Shown piece after piece: positions 1-12,307 of a DNA stretch of 64,000 bases. The translations under genes were made by a program, and so were the position numbers. The stretch spans positions 372,001-436,000 of the forward strand of contig JAHLEZ010000018.1 of assembly GCA_020726505.1 (NCBI GenBank), in the 5' to 3' direction. Numbering within the stretch: position 1 is the stretch's first letter; each line of letters begins with the position of its first letter. Source of the DNA: Leptodontidium sp. MPI-SDFR-AT-0119. Lineage: Eukaryota > Ascomycota > Leotiomycetes > Helotiales > Leptodontidiaceae. Under the pieces are notes generated by a model that saw only the letters and a list, made by a program, of their open reading frames with translations, was not told the DNA's origin and did not search any database.

Positions 1-240
1 GTCATACCGGTGCGCAAAGATCTATTTCTCGAGAAGGAGGTAAAGAAATATCCATGCTGGCATGGATTGGTTTTGAGACCGGTAGAAGGAAAAGATGGAA
101 CGTTTGAAAGATTGGGTAAATACACCATGGAAGATGATGAAGCGCTATTCGAGCAAGCATTCGCGGATTTTGATATGAGAGCTGAAGAGAGCGGATGGAG
201 TTTGAGCCGAATGGAGAGAAGGGCAATATGTATACCGTGA
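1..240 (+). CDS. C-terminal fragment of a probable HET (heterokaryon incompatibility) protein, cut by the window edge
   Basis: The frame is open from the first base and ends at TGA 238-240, giving 79 residues of a protein whose start lies outside the window. The fragment contains GLVLRPVEG, then FERLGKY, then an acidic tail. That order resembles the far C-terminus of many fungal HET-domain proteins, where a GL-x-L-x-P strand is followed by F-x-R-x-G. The HET domain itself is not visible, so the assignment rests on this weak tail similarity and on the presence of two full HET genes elsewhere in the window. It could be the end of another unrelated cytosolic protein. No intron is needed within the fragment. 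Confidence 0.45.
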   Translation, partial: VIPVRKDLFLEKEVKKYPCWHGLVLRPVEGKDGTFERLGKYTMEDDEALFEQAFADFDMRAEESGWSLSRMERRAICIP

Positions 241-1740
241 GGATTGAATGAGAAGACCATGCTGCTTTCCACACCTATGGAAGACTCGGCGGGTGTTTAT
301 TTAGAAAGTGCGATTTTGTGTGATGTTGTCAAGAAGGAGCGCTGCAGCCAGTAAATGAAGGAAGCCTTGATGAAACCGAGTAGATGAGCGGAGCCAAAAA
401 CCAGTTTATGAAGTTCCACTGGAAAGTAGGTAGTAAGAAATAACAACCACAGTACAAGACTGAAATATCAGATGGTATGGTAACTTGGAGATAACAGATG
501 AATAAGGGCATATTTTCCTTGGTCTAGCGGGCTTCATTTCTGCCCAGCATAACTGTTTACGCCAGCAAGAGCTAGAAATCAGATCATCACCATCACTATC
601 ATCACTACATAACTTCGGCATACATCTGCTTCCCAATACCTCGACAGACCATCAATCAAAACGCCCAATCTGTGCAATCCCCTTTGCTGTGCAGATGGAG
701 ATTGATTTTAAGCTTATGCGGAGAGAAAAAGCCAATAATTCTCCTTGGCCCACTAGACCAAGCATCTAGACCCGATACAGCGGTTCGTTCCCATGCAGCG
801 ATCATCCACATGTCCGTAAATCTGCAGCCAATTAATGATGGCTTGCATGGCTCCGTATGAATATAGAAGAAACCATGCCTATATCACGAAGGAGAAGCAG
901 TCCGTAGTAAAGTCTGAGGGTTGCGGACTGGGATGGGGTAGTGAGACAAATAGATACAACAACGAACAGGCGGGCTGGAAGAAAAGAAACGGGCTTGACG
1001 GGATAAGGTAGGATGGATGAACAGGAATTGTACCTTACTTGAGAGCAATAATTGAAGATAGACTTTGAAGAAATAAGATTAGTATCCAATCATACCAGCC
1101 GCTGTGCAGTATTATTTCACTTCCTCGAGGTGGGTTTTGACCAGACGAAATGCAATCTCGGCTGGCATAGTCAACACGGGTCACCCCGAACCACCCTCCA
1201 CCCTCCGCTCTCCGCCCCTCCGTCCAGATGCCGACGCTGCTGACTGGACAGGACAGGACTGGGCTGGACTTGACTTGACCTGACTTCCACATCCACATCC
1301 ACATCCATCCATCACTTGATTGATCTCCCACGCTTGTGCAGCTTGCTTGCGCCTCTTCAAGCCAGCTCAACAACCATTACCATCACCATCACTCCTCACT
1401 CACTCCTTAATTCGGTCTGCGGCCTTAGTCAATCCAGTTCCATTCCATTCAATTCGATCCACTACACTCACGAGATATCCCTTTCTCTCTCTCGCTCGCA
1501 TTCCATTCGGATTCATCTCACTACTCACTCACTACTGCAAGACGTCAGCGGAGTCAGTCTGCAACCTGCCCAGCCCAGCCACACTCACACTCCTACCAAG
1601 CTTGTGCCGCCCAACGCATAACCTTCCTCCCTCAGCTGAGCGCATCCTTTCCACCGGAATACCCTCACAACCTCCGATAAAATCAAATCCCCCTTCTGCG
1701 AATACGCCGAGACGATATCGAGAGAGAGTAGACAGACAAG
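241..1740. other. Non-coding stretch upstream of rho3
   Basis: I see no convincing gene. It should hold the 3' flank of the fragment at 1-240 and the promoter and long 5' leader of rho3. Around 1287-1312 there is a short CCACAT/CCAT tandem repeat. From about 1370 to 1640 the strand is rich in CT and CACTC, typical of the pyrimidine-rich leader of a well-expressed fungal gene. Open frames here have a compositional rather than protein-like look. Confidence 0.5.
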
Positions 1741-2602
1741 ATGCCGTGCGGACTCGGAGGAAACAAGACTACACAGAGGAAACTGGTATTATTGTACGTT
1801 TGGTCCTGGCCCTGGAGAAGGAAGACGTCGATGCGCCGCCGGCATTGAGAACTCGTGGACAGCTGGGGAGAGAATAATATATCAGGAGAAGAGGAGAGCT
1901 GACGATTGATACAGAGGCGATGGCGCATGCGGCAAGACCTCATTGCTGAATGTCTTCACAAGAGGGTACAGTCCCTTTACCCATTGCACACGACTCCACG
2001 AGATTAACTATTGCTCAGGTATTTCCCTACAGTCTACGAACCCACAGTCTTCGAGAACTACGTCCATGGTAAGCTGCCCTTCGCACATCCGTCCCAATTG
2101 ATACTCGGTGGACAGGTCTGATCTGGCAATAGACATCTTCGTGGATAATGTCCACATCGAACTCTCCCTTTGGGATACAGCCGGGCAAGAAGAATTCGAC
2201 CGTCTCCGATCCCTCTCCTACGACGACACTCATGCAATTATGCTCTGCTTCTCCGTCGACAGCAAAGACTCCCTCGAGAACGTCGAGTCGAAATGGGTTG
2301 GGGAAATCGCCGAGAACTGCCAGGGCGTGAAACTCGTGCTCGTAGCACTGAAGTGCGATCTCCGCGAACAGAACGCCGATGACGAAGTACCTGCCGAAGG
2401 GGGACAAGTCCGAGAGAAGAAGGACATGATCGATTACAATCAGGGATTGGAGGTCGCCAGGCGGATCAACGCCCTGAGATATCTAGAGTGTTCGGCCATG
2501 CGCAATCGTGGTGTGAATGAGGCGTTTACGGAGGCGGCGAGAGTGGCATTGAGTGTCAAGCCCAATGGAGGGAAGGACGACTCGAAGTGTAATGTTATGT
2601 AA
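1741..2602 (+). CDS. rho3: Rho3-type small GTPase
   Basis: Four exons (1741-1793, 1915-1965, 2019-2068, 2133-2602) give 207 residues, the usual size for fungal Rho3. The protein shows the P-loop GDGACGKTS (residues 19-27), the switch I/effector segment YFPTVYEPTVFENY (36-49), the switch II motif WDTAGQE (65-71), the ALKCDL guanine-binding motif and ECSA. It ends in the prenylation box CNVM, so it should be membrane-anchored. The family controls actin polarity, exocytosis and hyphal tip growth. All introns sit at phases that rebuild the family sequence exactly, including two in the first 65 codons. The start is the ATG that restores the short MPCGLGGNKTTQRK N-terminus preceding LVLLGDG. The Rho family assignment is secure; Rho3 rather than another Rho is from overall sequence recognition. 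Confidence 0.95.
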
Positions 2603-4033
2603 GGGGATGGTTCGAGATGGAGTTGGCGTTGGCGGAACAAGCGGTCCCTTTTTTGCTACTGGTGCGCCATTGCGCACTGTATATATTTCTTTTGTAATGC
2701 GGGTATGGGGTATGGATGCCAGGTTTCTCGCCCGGGGTATATGGGATGGTTCGGATCTCGATTCAAGCTCTCGAAATAACATCTACCGAACATCACCCTC
2801 GAACCTCAATCCGTCTCCCCCATACTTCAGCACCCTTCGAACCTCGAACTCCTCACGAAAGCTCGAATCGGAAATATACCCACTTTCATTCGATTCTCAG
2901 CGTCTAGCCCAGCCGAGCTCAGCGCAACACAGCACAGCACAGCGTTCGCCCAAGTTTTCTCCGTTGTTGTCTTTTTCTATCTACCCATACCGTCAATCCA
3001 CACACCAATCCAAATCCCAGTTCAATCACAATCTCAATACCACTCGCAATCGCAAAGCGCAATCGTCTGTTCCCCGCATGGCTTCACTTCTGCACATACA
3101 CTAAAACAAACAACCTATTACGGGCGCAGGGGATGGGGCGTCTGGATATACTGCAATGCACATTTTTCTTCAAATCCGTACGGTCGTGCCTCGTTGCTGA
3201 CGTCCTCTGCTTGGTCACCGTTGACTTGCATGGAGGTTTTAAGGGGACTGGGCTGGGAGGTCGGCCCATCCAGATGCGAGAGGGAGAGGAAGGGAGACGG
3301 CAAGCAGTACTGTACTTTGTTTATAATGCATAAAGACAACAAATCTAAGAGGAGTGAACAGATGTCATGTTCGATTTTCCATCTCCATTTATGACTCCAT
3401 CTCTAGAGCTACGGAGGCCAACTAATCTTTTTCTCTGGGGTTGAAAGGAAGTAGCCTCGAAATCAGCTTGAAGTAAGTGCAAGTGCAAGCCATTTAGCTC
3501 CAAGCTGCTGCTAAGAACGCCCAATCTCTAACTCAACACGATCTACGTTTCTCTTCTTGCTGCAACACGTCGGATGTAACCTTAATACTTTCCCTGCCTA
3601 CTATTGGATTCCCGGCATTTAGGTAGATGATAAATCACATCCGAGATACATCACATCTTCAGCCTCGGGAACGCGGGGTCGCACTACTGAAATGTGTTAC
3701 CAGTGCGAGTGCGGGGGAGTTGCTACACCCCACACTCACAGAGCGAAGCTCCCCCTCCAACTTCCAATGCTTTTGAGCGTAAGATTATATGTTCTATCTG
3801 GTTTCAGGTTGAGTACTTCCTGTGTGTCTTTTCTTAGTTCTCACCATTCATTCATTCGTATTGCTCTACTTCTATCTGTACCGAATCAAGTCTAGCTCAT
3901 TGAGAAACATCCGTACTTCCATACTTCTCTCACCTAGGTAATCACCAAAACTCAACCAAGAAAGCTGGGCTCACTCCAAAAAGGGAAAACGAAGATAAAC
4001 GTAAACACATATATAAACGTAAACGTCAAAACA
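2603..4033. other. Intergenic region between rho3 and the epoxide hydrolase
   Basis: No supported gene. The first part is the rho3 3' flank. A short CACAG repeat lies near 2925-2945. Open frames over 2553-3104 are low-complexity, serine- and proline-rich, and lack splice-supported continuity. The last 150 bases before 4034 are AC/AT-rich leader sequence of the next gene. Confidence 0.45.
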
Positions 4034-6141
4034 ATGGTCGGAATCGAAAAATACACCATCAACGTCCCGGAAGCCAAACTCCAGAAACTGAAGCAGAAAC
4101 TGGAGTTGGCTGATCTTCCGGAACATGAGATCGAAGGCGCGGGCTGGAAATATGGCGTCCCTGCGTACATACATCTATCTCCCTCCCTTTCTCCTATTCC
4201 CCCTTTCCTACACCCATACCCTTACCAATCCTCTCATCCCCTCTACCCAACTAAGTGCAAACTCCCTAACTAACTCCCCTCCCTCCCTCAAAGATCCGAA
4301 ACAAAACGCCTCGTCTCGTACTGGCTAACAAACTACTCCTGGCGCTCGCAAGAAGCGACGCTCAATAAGCTGCCACATTTCAAGACCAAGATCGCCGTTG
4401 ATGGTTTTGGAGAGCTGGGCGTGCATTTCTTGCATCAGGAGAGTGAGAGTGAGAATGGGAGTGGGAGTTCTGGGAAGAGTATCCCGTTGCTTTTTGTGCA
4501 TGGATGGCCGGGAAGCTTTTTGGAGGTTACGAGGATGTTGGGGGGGTTGGGTGGTGGGTTGTTATTTTCCTTCTTCTTCTTTTTCTGGTTATGATTTTGG
4601 GAGAGGGAGAGGGAGGCAGTTAGACTTGAGTATTTGCAAGTATGGGTTGTTGGGGTTTCTGGGAGCTGGGCTGGTTTTTAAGTAGGGTTGAGGCTGGAAT
4701 GATAACTAACTATGGCTAGGCGGTGATGGAAAACCAGCATTCAACGTCGTAGCTCCAAGTCTACCAAACTACTGCTTCAGTGACGGAGTTAGGAAGGTAT
4801 ATCCACATTCACTTCCTTCTCTTCTATTACTTGCTGTAGGCAATTCGCGAGATGGAACTATTCTAACGAGTATCCAGCCCGGTTTCGAACTCAAACAATA
4901 CGCTGAAACATGCCATAAACTCATGCTGAAGCTGGGATATAAACAATACGGTACTTACACCCTTGCATCCCTTCATATCAACTCCAGATTCCCAATTCCT
5001 AAGCTGTTCAATACTTCTAGCTAACACCCACCAGTTGTCCAAGGAGGTGATTGGGGATTCATGAGTAAGCCTCCCCCCTCAACCCCTCAATATCCAATCT
5101 AGCCATCATTTCTCTAGGTCTAGGAAGCAGAAGTAGAAACTAACGCAACCCAAAACTCCAGTCAGCAGAGCAATCATCCACCTCTACCCCGAATCTTGCA
5201 AAGCCATGCACACAAACTGGATATTCGCATCCCCTCCCGCCTGGACAGCCGAGAACCCAGAGCCAGAATACTCAGACAGGGAGAAAGCTGCTCTGGCACG
5301 AGGGCAGGATTGGTGGGCTGGTGATGGGAGGGGGTATTTAGCTATTCAGGGTACGAAAGTATGTTCGATCTCTCCCTCCGACTTTTCTCTCGTTACGGAA
5401 AAAGCGTGGGGTTTTGACAATAAAAATCACAGCCAGCAACCATAGCAGCCGCGCACCGCGAACCCGTCGCTCTCCTAACCTGGATCTACGAGAAACTCAT
5501 CGGGTGGTCCGACTCGTACGCCTGGACGGACGACGAGGTGTTGACATGGGTGAGCTTGTATTATTTCAGCGATGCGGGTCCCGAGGCGAGTAGTTATCAT
5601 TATTATGAGGCTTTGCATGGGAGTGTGATTACTGTGTCTGTTGTGCAGTGTGAGTCTTCCCTTTCCTCTCCTACTCCTCTCTTTGTTTGTTGGTGGTGGG
5701 CTCGAGTTTGAGAAAATGGTGGATGATGAGAGGTTGGGGAAAAGAGAATGGGGAGTTCGATAAGAATATTCGAGCTGACGAAAAAATCCCGTAAAGCATA
5801 CATCGACATCCCCCTCGGCCTAGCCGATTTCCCAGTTGAGATCTCGAATGCGCCGAAAGCGTGGTGGGGTACTTTAGGTCTGTCGTCCTCATCACTTCCA
5901 CCTCCACTCCTACCTCTCCACCTTTCTCTAAACCTTTCTCTACCCCTCATCAAACAAGCAAGCAAGAAAAAGGCTGACAAACTTGGAACGAACAGGACCC
6001 ATCGTATTCTCCAAATCCTACAACAAAGGAGGACATTTCGCAGGCTGGGAGCGTCCGCAGGATATTGCTGACGGGCTGTGTGAGATGTTTGGGAAGGGAG
6101 GTGGAGCTTATGGTGTTGTTGAGGGGAGGAGTGGGTATTAA
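4034..6141 (+). CDS. Epoxide hydrolase (EHN domain plus alpha/beta-hydrolase fold)
   Basis: Nine exons: 4034-4164, 4294-4553, 4720-4796, 4878-4950, 5035-5064, 5162-5358, 5433-5649, 5797-5877, 5996-6141; 403 residues. The N-terminus [17 protein letters not shown] matches the EHN domain of microsomal-type epoxide hydrolases. HGWPGSF (113-119) is the oxyanion-hole motif, GGDWG carries the nucleophile Asp186, and [10 protein letters not shown] near the end supplies the catalytic His369. The family opens epoxides to vicinal diols by forming an ester on the Asp. No signal peptide is visible, so it is likely cytosolic. All intron phases agree and the length is normal for the family. Intron 7 (5650-5796) and exon 5 (30 nt) are the least certain boundaries. 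It runs toward the FAD monooxygenase with 239 bp between the stop codons. The pairing could suit aromatic or lipid epoxide handling, but that is only inference. Confidence 0.92.
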
Positions 6142-6380
6142 GAGTATGTATGGCACGTGGACGGTTAGGTACTGACCGTATGTGTTGGTCTTGTGGGGTT
6201 TTACGATTGCTTTAGTCGTATTTTTGGTTTTTGTCTAGTTTGGTTCAATGAAGCCTCAATGCTGTTTTGTGTATGCTCATCACTCCGGTTGCCCACCTAC
6301 AGCAGCGGATCAGAAGCAAAGAAACTTATTTTACAGCCCACCATACTAATGAATCCCGTCGATCTCCATGTGCAGACATT

Positions 6381-7832
6381 TCACTCGGAAATCCCCTGAG
6401 TGGACGGCATAGGAGGAAGCGAAGAGAAAGGCAAGAGTCCACCAACGATCGCAGCAACAAGCTTAGCAGCCCATCCAACAGCATACAGAGGTCCGTACAA
6501 TTGGAATATTCCAAAAGCATTAGTCTTCAGCTTGCTGATCCTACCCTCGTGCAAGACCTGCTTCTCCCACTGCTCGATCGACATCTCACCGCGGAAGACC
6601 TTCTCCAGTAATAAGGCCTGCTTCGCACTGGCAGTGGTACTGAGAGCCATGTGTGGACGAACGAGGTTGAGAGCCTCGCCGGTGATGAGAAGACGTCCTC
6701 CCATAGCTACGGCGCGGGGGCAGGCAAGATCGCTGATGGCGGTAACGAATGGTTGTGTGGTCTTCTCAACGACATCGGCGAAAGGAGGGCACATTTCAGC
6801 CATGGCAATTGATTTGTATTTTCTCCAAGCGTCGGGGTTCATGCTACCGGCTGGGAGAGTATTTCGGTGGACTATGCCAGAGGTGTCGGTCATAATCTCG
6901 GTGAAGGAAGGGGAGTTGGCTGCCAGAGGATGGTACCAGACCCAGTTGTAGCGGCGATGACCATGATCAAGAGATCCATCTGCTCCAGGGATGATGTACC
7001 TGTTTGCTGATTAATAAACAGAAACCAGATCTCGGTGGTATCGCGAGAGCTTACAGTAGGATATAGTTGTCCTTGAAACAGAAGTAAGAAAGCTTCAAGA
7101 ATGCATTCTTCGTCTCCTCAGACAGGTCGGCCTCGAGAACGGTACCTCTGAATGCGACATAACCTGCATAGACCCGCTCAACCTCGGGGAAGAGTTTACC
7201 GCGCAACATCGAATTGGCACCGTCAGCAAGGATGACTAAATCAGCACAATGGATGCTAACACCGCCGGGTTTATCGCCGAAGACGATTTTGACGGACTTC
7301 CCGGTATCATTTATGCCATTCACACGCGAACCAAGACCGAAAGTCGCAATCCCATCCTTCTCTCTCGCAGCTGGTAGGTTTGGACAGAAAGTGCTGGCAA
7401 GACCATCAAAGTTGGCACGAAGCCGGTGGTAGATGACACCCCAAGAGGTCATCTTGAGAGGTTTGTTCATTTCACGAGTAGCAGCACCAGCCTTGTCCAG
7501 CCATTGAATACCAGGACTCTCAAGACACCATTCTCCCTCAACGTCGTCATGGAGGGCCATGAACTCGTCGAACTCTGGGTGAGTGGTGATACCAGCGGCG
7601 AGATCGGATCGTTCGGATTGGGAACTTTGCTCCATGATGTGGACATTATTACCCAGGCGTTTGAGGACGATGCCAAGCATGAGACCAGTATTGGAACCAC
7701 CAACCTGAGAATTGTCAGTATCATAACATGTTGAAATTATGCCGCCGTCGCAATTGAAATTGGAGTGCTTACAATGAGAATTTCCATAGGCTTATTGGGA
7801 GTAATGACGTTCAGGGGCGCGTTGGGAGCCAT
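6381..7832 (-). CDS. FAD-dependent monooxygenase, salicylate / dihydroxypyridine hydroxylase-like
   Basis: Three exons on the minus strand (7832-7773, 7704-7055, 6999-6381) give 442 residues. The N-terminus after the first intron reads VGGSNTGLMLGIVLKRLG, a Rossmann dinucleotide-binding motif (GGSNTG in place of GxGxxG). LVILADGANS is the internal DG motif of group A flavoprotein hydroxylases, followed by RRYNWVWY and the FAD ribityl region GEALNLVRPH. That last motif normally reads GDA; here Glu replaces Asp. The class uses NAD(P)H and O2 to hydroxylate aromatic or heteroaromatic rings. The start ATG gives MAPNAPLNVI just before the Rossmann strand. It diverges from the PTH11-like gene across 727 bp. 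Substrate cannot be told from sequence. Confidence 0.88.
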
Positions 7833-8559
7833 GTTTGCGACGGTGGCTCTCTCTCTTCTGCTCGATGGCGGTGTTGATGTTGATATTGGTGAGAGGAGGA
7901 GCGGAAGAAAATATTGTTGAATCGGTGCTCGGTCTTTATTGGATGGGGCCCTGGAAGGTGAGTGTATTGTGACACTAAAATCTCACCTTAGGCTACGGGT
8001 ATGATTATGCGATTGATTCGATACTAATCCGCAAAATGAGGCGAGATTAGATGAGACAGAGAAGTTGTGGAGGACGGGGAGGAAGGAAAGCTTGTGTTCT
8101 CCAATTGCTTGGCGGCATTCGCTTATTCCAGGGGGTTGAGGAAAGGACGACTTCGAGTGTCACCAAAACACCAAGACCACCACCGACATGAGCCCGGACG
8201 TTACACATCGACACTCTGTCAAAATCCTTTCCCGGCCGTCAGCCTCTTGCAATACCTCGAAACTTCCAATGATAGAAAATATCTGTCAATTTCGGGCCTC
8301 TCCGCCTTGCTTGTGCTGCTTCGTCCCTCGCTGTCCTCCTATTGTGCCTCCCCTCTGATCCTTATTGTTTATGTTGCCTCCCGAGAATTTGAGTACTCGG
8401 CCACCATCCATCCGTTCATTCCCACGATGGTGGGTGGTACGGCTTCAAATGACAGCAGCCCATAAGAGGCTGATGCCTCCCTCTCCACCCCCGCGTTCAG
8501 CCATCTTCCTTCTCATAGGGCTTGTACCACTTACTCTATTTTCCTGCACTAAGAAAGCC
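7833..8559. promoter_or_regulatory. Divergent intergenic region of the FAD monooxygenase and the PTH11-like gene
   Basis: The two flanking genes start back to back here, so both promoters must lie in these 727 bases. No clear TATA box or repeated binding site stands out. An upstream in-frame ATG at 8473 could extend the rightward gene with a hydrophobic leader, so part of this stretch may be coding. Confidence 0.5.
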
Positions 8560-9737
8560 ATGGACAAGCATCCATCAGCCCAGGCAAGAGCCACCACTAC
8601 GGCATCTACCATCGTTTCAGTGTTGGCTGTCATTTCTGTTGCTTTGAGATTTTGGACTCGTCGGATCATCAAGGCTGGGTATAAAGCAGATGACTGGTGG
8701 ATCCTTGTCGGTCTAGTTTTTATGCTTTCGACCGGCGGCGTTCTTCTCTATGGTACTCGACCTTCTTTTGAGCATTCATTATGGTCTCTGATTATCTGTG
8801 CTAGGCGTCAGAGCAGATCCTGATGGAGGCCAGGTCATCAATCGAGACGATCCTAATTTCGATTTCACGCCACATACCACATACCTCAAGACATCGTTCA
8901 TAGCCGCAACACTGTACTTCTCAGTAGTGACATCCATCAAGATATCTATCCTATACATGTATCGCCGGATCTTCCCAATTGATGAATTCTTCCTTCAATC
9001 CCAAATTGTTGGTGCACTGGTTCTGGTCTGGTGGCTCGTCGGTACTGTCTTGACAATTGTCAGTTGTCTACCTGTTGACCGACTTTGGATTGGACCAAGT
9101 GCTGGCGGCTACTGTTTTGACTTCAATATCTACTGGATGTCTATGGGAGCTGTAGAGCTGGTGATCGACAGCCTTCTTCTCATTCTTCCAGTCCGGATGG
9201 TTCTTGGACTGCAGTTGTCTCGTCAACAGAAAGTGTTGGTTGTGGGGATCTTCGCTCTTGGAGGCTTGTAAGCACTTCCTGCCAGAAACTTGACTTATCT
9301 TCTTCTAACAATCTACAAGTGTCATTGTCACCGGCCTGGTGCGAGTGATTCTCGGTTACAGGCCTGGCAGCCAGAACGTCGCCTTTGCTCGAGCTGAACT
9401 CTGGTCAGCTGTCCACATCGGGATAGCAATCGTCTGTGCCTGTCTACCAACTCTCCGACCTCTCATCAAGCGAGCCAGTACCACAGCGGCTTCCTTGAAG
9501 CGAAAATACGGCTCGTCCTCAAGCAGTGGTCAAGACAGTAGCGCAAACGGGTCGGGCGGCTCAAATGCAGCTTCGAGGAACAGGGGACACACGGAAGTGC
9601 TCGCCTTGAAGAATGTGAGAACGGGGAGTGCATCTGCAGATAATGTGTACTTGACTGGAGATGACGACTTACCACCGATCTTTCCGTTCCAGGTGATGTC
9701 GCCGAGGATGGGATTAAGGCCTGATGATGTTGTATAA
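8560..9737 (+). CDS. PTH11-like integral membrane protein (fungal rhodopsin-fold domain)
   Basis: Three exons (8560-8752, 8805-9267, 9320-9737) give 357 residues. The N-terminal half shows successive membrane helices: one ending VALRFWTRRI, then DDWWILVGL, KISILYMYRRIF with its charged flank, LVWWLVGTVLTIVSCLP, a helix in the VELVIDSLLLILPV segment and FVIVTGLVRVIL. DDW, the YRRIF loop and a cysteine after VS are hallmarks of the DUF3328/rhodopsin-type domain of PTH11-related proteins, candidate surface receptors. The last 110 residues are a serine/glycine-rich cytosolic tail. I chose ATG 8560 (context GCCATGG); ATG 8473 in the same frame would add 29 residues with a hydrophobic stretch. No CFEM domain is present. 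Ligand and role are unknown. Confidence 0.85.
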
Positions 9738-10458
9738 ACTACAGAAGATGGAGGGATCGTAGATCTCTAAAGAATAGCTGTAGTTTGACTGATTTAATGG
9801 ATCTATTGTTGATTTTGTGAAGCATCTGAATGTTAGCCAAGTGTTTATCAGAGAAATGGCTTTTGTTATCTTGCAGAGTGAGTGATATGTGTAGAGGAGG
9901 GGGTTGAGGTAGAGAAAGTGAAGTCATTCACGAGCATCGTAAGTTGATACAAATTTTCATGTAGAAACATGACTAGCTGCATAGGGCCTTCATAAGAAAG
10001 TCAGTTACTGCTTTGTGGCACGAAGTAGGTTCGAGTCTGTCAATTACTGCTTCTCCGTCAAAGTAAAAAGCCCTCCACGCGCTATCAGAGTGTCATCAAA
10101 GTGTCATCAAAGGCTCGATCCTTGAGATGTTAATGTTGACCACACGTCTACTCCATTCTATACCTCTTAGGCCTTGAATTGTACTTTTGAACCAGCTAAT
10201 TAAATTAGTATTTAACTTTTTCGTGCTCTAACCATTTCGTCTTCCCTCTTGTTCGAATAAGTCTCTGTCTCAATGAAGTTCACTGCGTGACCCCAAGGTA
10301 AAAATATCGAACTCCATCACTTCAATGATTCTTTCGAACTAGAAGATGAATTGTCGTCTTCCTCCCCACAAAATAAATTCTTTCTTCGTCTTCCTTCGAT
10401 TCCCATGTCCTTTTGCACACCAACACCACAAACAACCAAAACAACCAAAACCACCAAA
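9738..10458. other. Intergenic, no gene seen
   Basis: Mostly AT-rich sequence with no supported frame. A GGTTCGAGTC string near 10029 resembles a tRNA B box, but no cloverleaf can be drawn around it. The last 80 bases carry repeated ACAACCAAAACCACC, a leader-like tract just before the pseudogene start. Confidence 0.4.
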
Positions 10459-11447
10459 ATGTCTACCACCGTGGCAACCAGACTCAGCGGATCAAGAGAC
10501 TCGATCTCCATGTAAGTCTACCATCGGCAATCCCATCCACCTTTATGCCGCCTCTAAAGAAGCCCAATGCTTGCACAAACACTCGCGCCTGCCTGGTGCT
10601 TTCATTCTCTCCCATTCCAAGTCTGTCGCGCGATCTTTCCTCAAGAGTTGCTTGCAGAAGGATGTGCAATACACTCTCTGGCCCTCAACTACAGAGTACT
10701 CTAGCTAATAGAACCTCACTCTTCTAGCCCTACCCTCAAGAAACTCTCCCCCGAACTTCGAATGATGATCTTCGCCCTCTGAATGATCCTCGGCCCTGGT
10801 CTCTCAGCTCCAGCTTTCCTGCTAGCCCTCGCTCGCGACTCCGAACTCTACGCAGAAGCCAAGATTGTCTACAAGTCAATCAACTACGCCGTCACAGCCT
10901 CAACCGTTGCTCCCTTCAAAAAGCTACTCGGAAAACCACTTGACAAGATCAAGCATCTCACTGTCGCTTTCGATAACATCTTGTGAGTTTACTTTACACC
11001 GCGGAAGATATATAGCAGTGGTGATGTCTAAGGAGCATGTACTAATCAGAATACAGCATTAGAAATGCCGGTGGCAACATTGCCGTCGCGACCGACCTAG
11101 CTATTAATCTTCGAAGCACACTGGCACAAGTGAGAAACAGTATCCAAACGATTACAATCGACTTATCGATGGCCCAAAATGCCAAATGCGTCGAATGGAC
11201 TTCTATAGTCACCAAAAACACAACCTTCTTCGGTCTCCTGATATTAGCATCAAGAGCGGCGTTTGGAAAGTGGAGGCCGTTGTGGATGCTGCTAAGAATA
11301 CGGATGAGTTGCATTTGTTGCTCTTAAAGAATATTACACAAGAATGGGGATTCAAGTGGCTGGTTTGCTACTCTTTGGCGCGTAGAGAAGGTCTTGACGT
11401 TTTTTTCGTTTGAAGCTTCTGATGGTGGAAAGCTTTTGATTTCATAG
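10459..11447 (+). pseudogene. Decayed copy of the LPxELR-motif protein gene at 12308-13411
   Basis: The layout copies its neighbour: exon 10459-10511, intron, exon 10728-10982, intron, exon 11057-11447, with the same intron phases (2 and 2). The short first exon encodes MSTTVATRLSGSRDSIS. The second exon has LKKLSPELRMMIFAL, matching FPAELRNKIFDLA in the intact gene, but a TGA at 10780-10782 follows at once. In the third exon the frame holding TITIDLSM meets TAA near 11321. The residues that match the intact copy between about 11240 and 11330 lie in another frame, and the last match (FEASDGGKLLIS, stop 11445-11447) returns to the first frame. So there is one nonsense codon plus a pair of compensating frameshifts or a second nonsense codon. 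A truncated product from the ATG at 10783 cannot be excluded. Confidence 0.72.
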
Positions 11448-12307
11448 GCCCTTTAGGGAGGGAAATCATATTCTGGGCTGGTGCTTCTAAGGTTGGAAGG
11501 AAGCTGATTTAGGGCGTACAATGGCAGGTTTCTCTAGAACTAGATTCTAGTTACTCTGGTATACTTCTCCCGTGGTATACCTCCTTGAATAAACAATCGT
11601 CTCACACATAAATCATACCTTGTAGCCTCATCTTGACTTACCATGGCTGCTTCAAGTAACCCTATTGATTGTATCAACTCTATTTAATGCTAGACGGCCA
11701 GTTTAACAAAAATTCAAGATAATTCCACAAGAACGATGCCTCAAAGTCCTTGGGATCCAGTAGGTTGCCTTAGATAGACGAGCAATGCAATCCAAATCAC
11801 TGGTCCACAATATGTACAGCCTCTCTTTTGTTTGATTGAACTCCATTATTTCTGTGGCTCCCACCAAAATAACACTCACACTCTTAATGTCGTTGGCTCT
11901 ACCGCCCTTGTTTAGTTTATAACGTATTCAACGCGTGTCAGAACGATCTTCCAGCTCAGAAAGACCTGAAACACGGCTCATAGTATCTACCATCGACGGC
12001 TTGTCACTGATAAACTCAAAGAACAACACTTGAGTCTACTAAAAGGTCGCCTTCTAGTGGCCAACTCCTCTCCCTGCGGATTCTCGTGGCTTTGTTTATT
12101 GTTACAAAAGGTTTCTGCCTTGACAAGGCTCAACAGTTACTTCGAAACAAGTAGTGGCATCGCTACGGCGATAATCTGGAACAACTAGGCACGGTGGAAT
12201 CTCAAAGCCGCTTCGCGAATCTGCTGAGAGTTCTTTCACACCCCGAATCTTTCAGCCTCGATTTCGACCTCCGCCTCAAGCAAACAGCAACCACGCCAGT
12301 CGTCAAC
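11448..12307. other. Spacer between the two tandem copies
   Basis: About 860 bases without a convincing frame. It holds the tail of the dead copy and the promoter and leader of the intact one. I found no third copy here. Confidence 0.4.

Noticed and set aside
10020..10060. GGTTCGAGTC string resembling a tRNA B box
   Set aside because: No acceptor, D or anticodon stem can be drawn around it.
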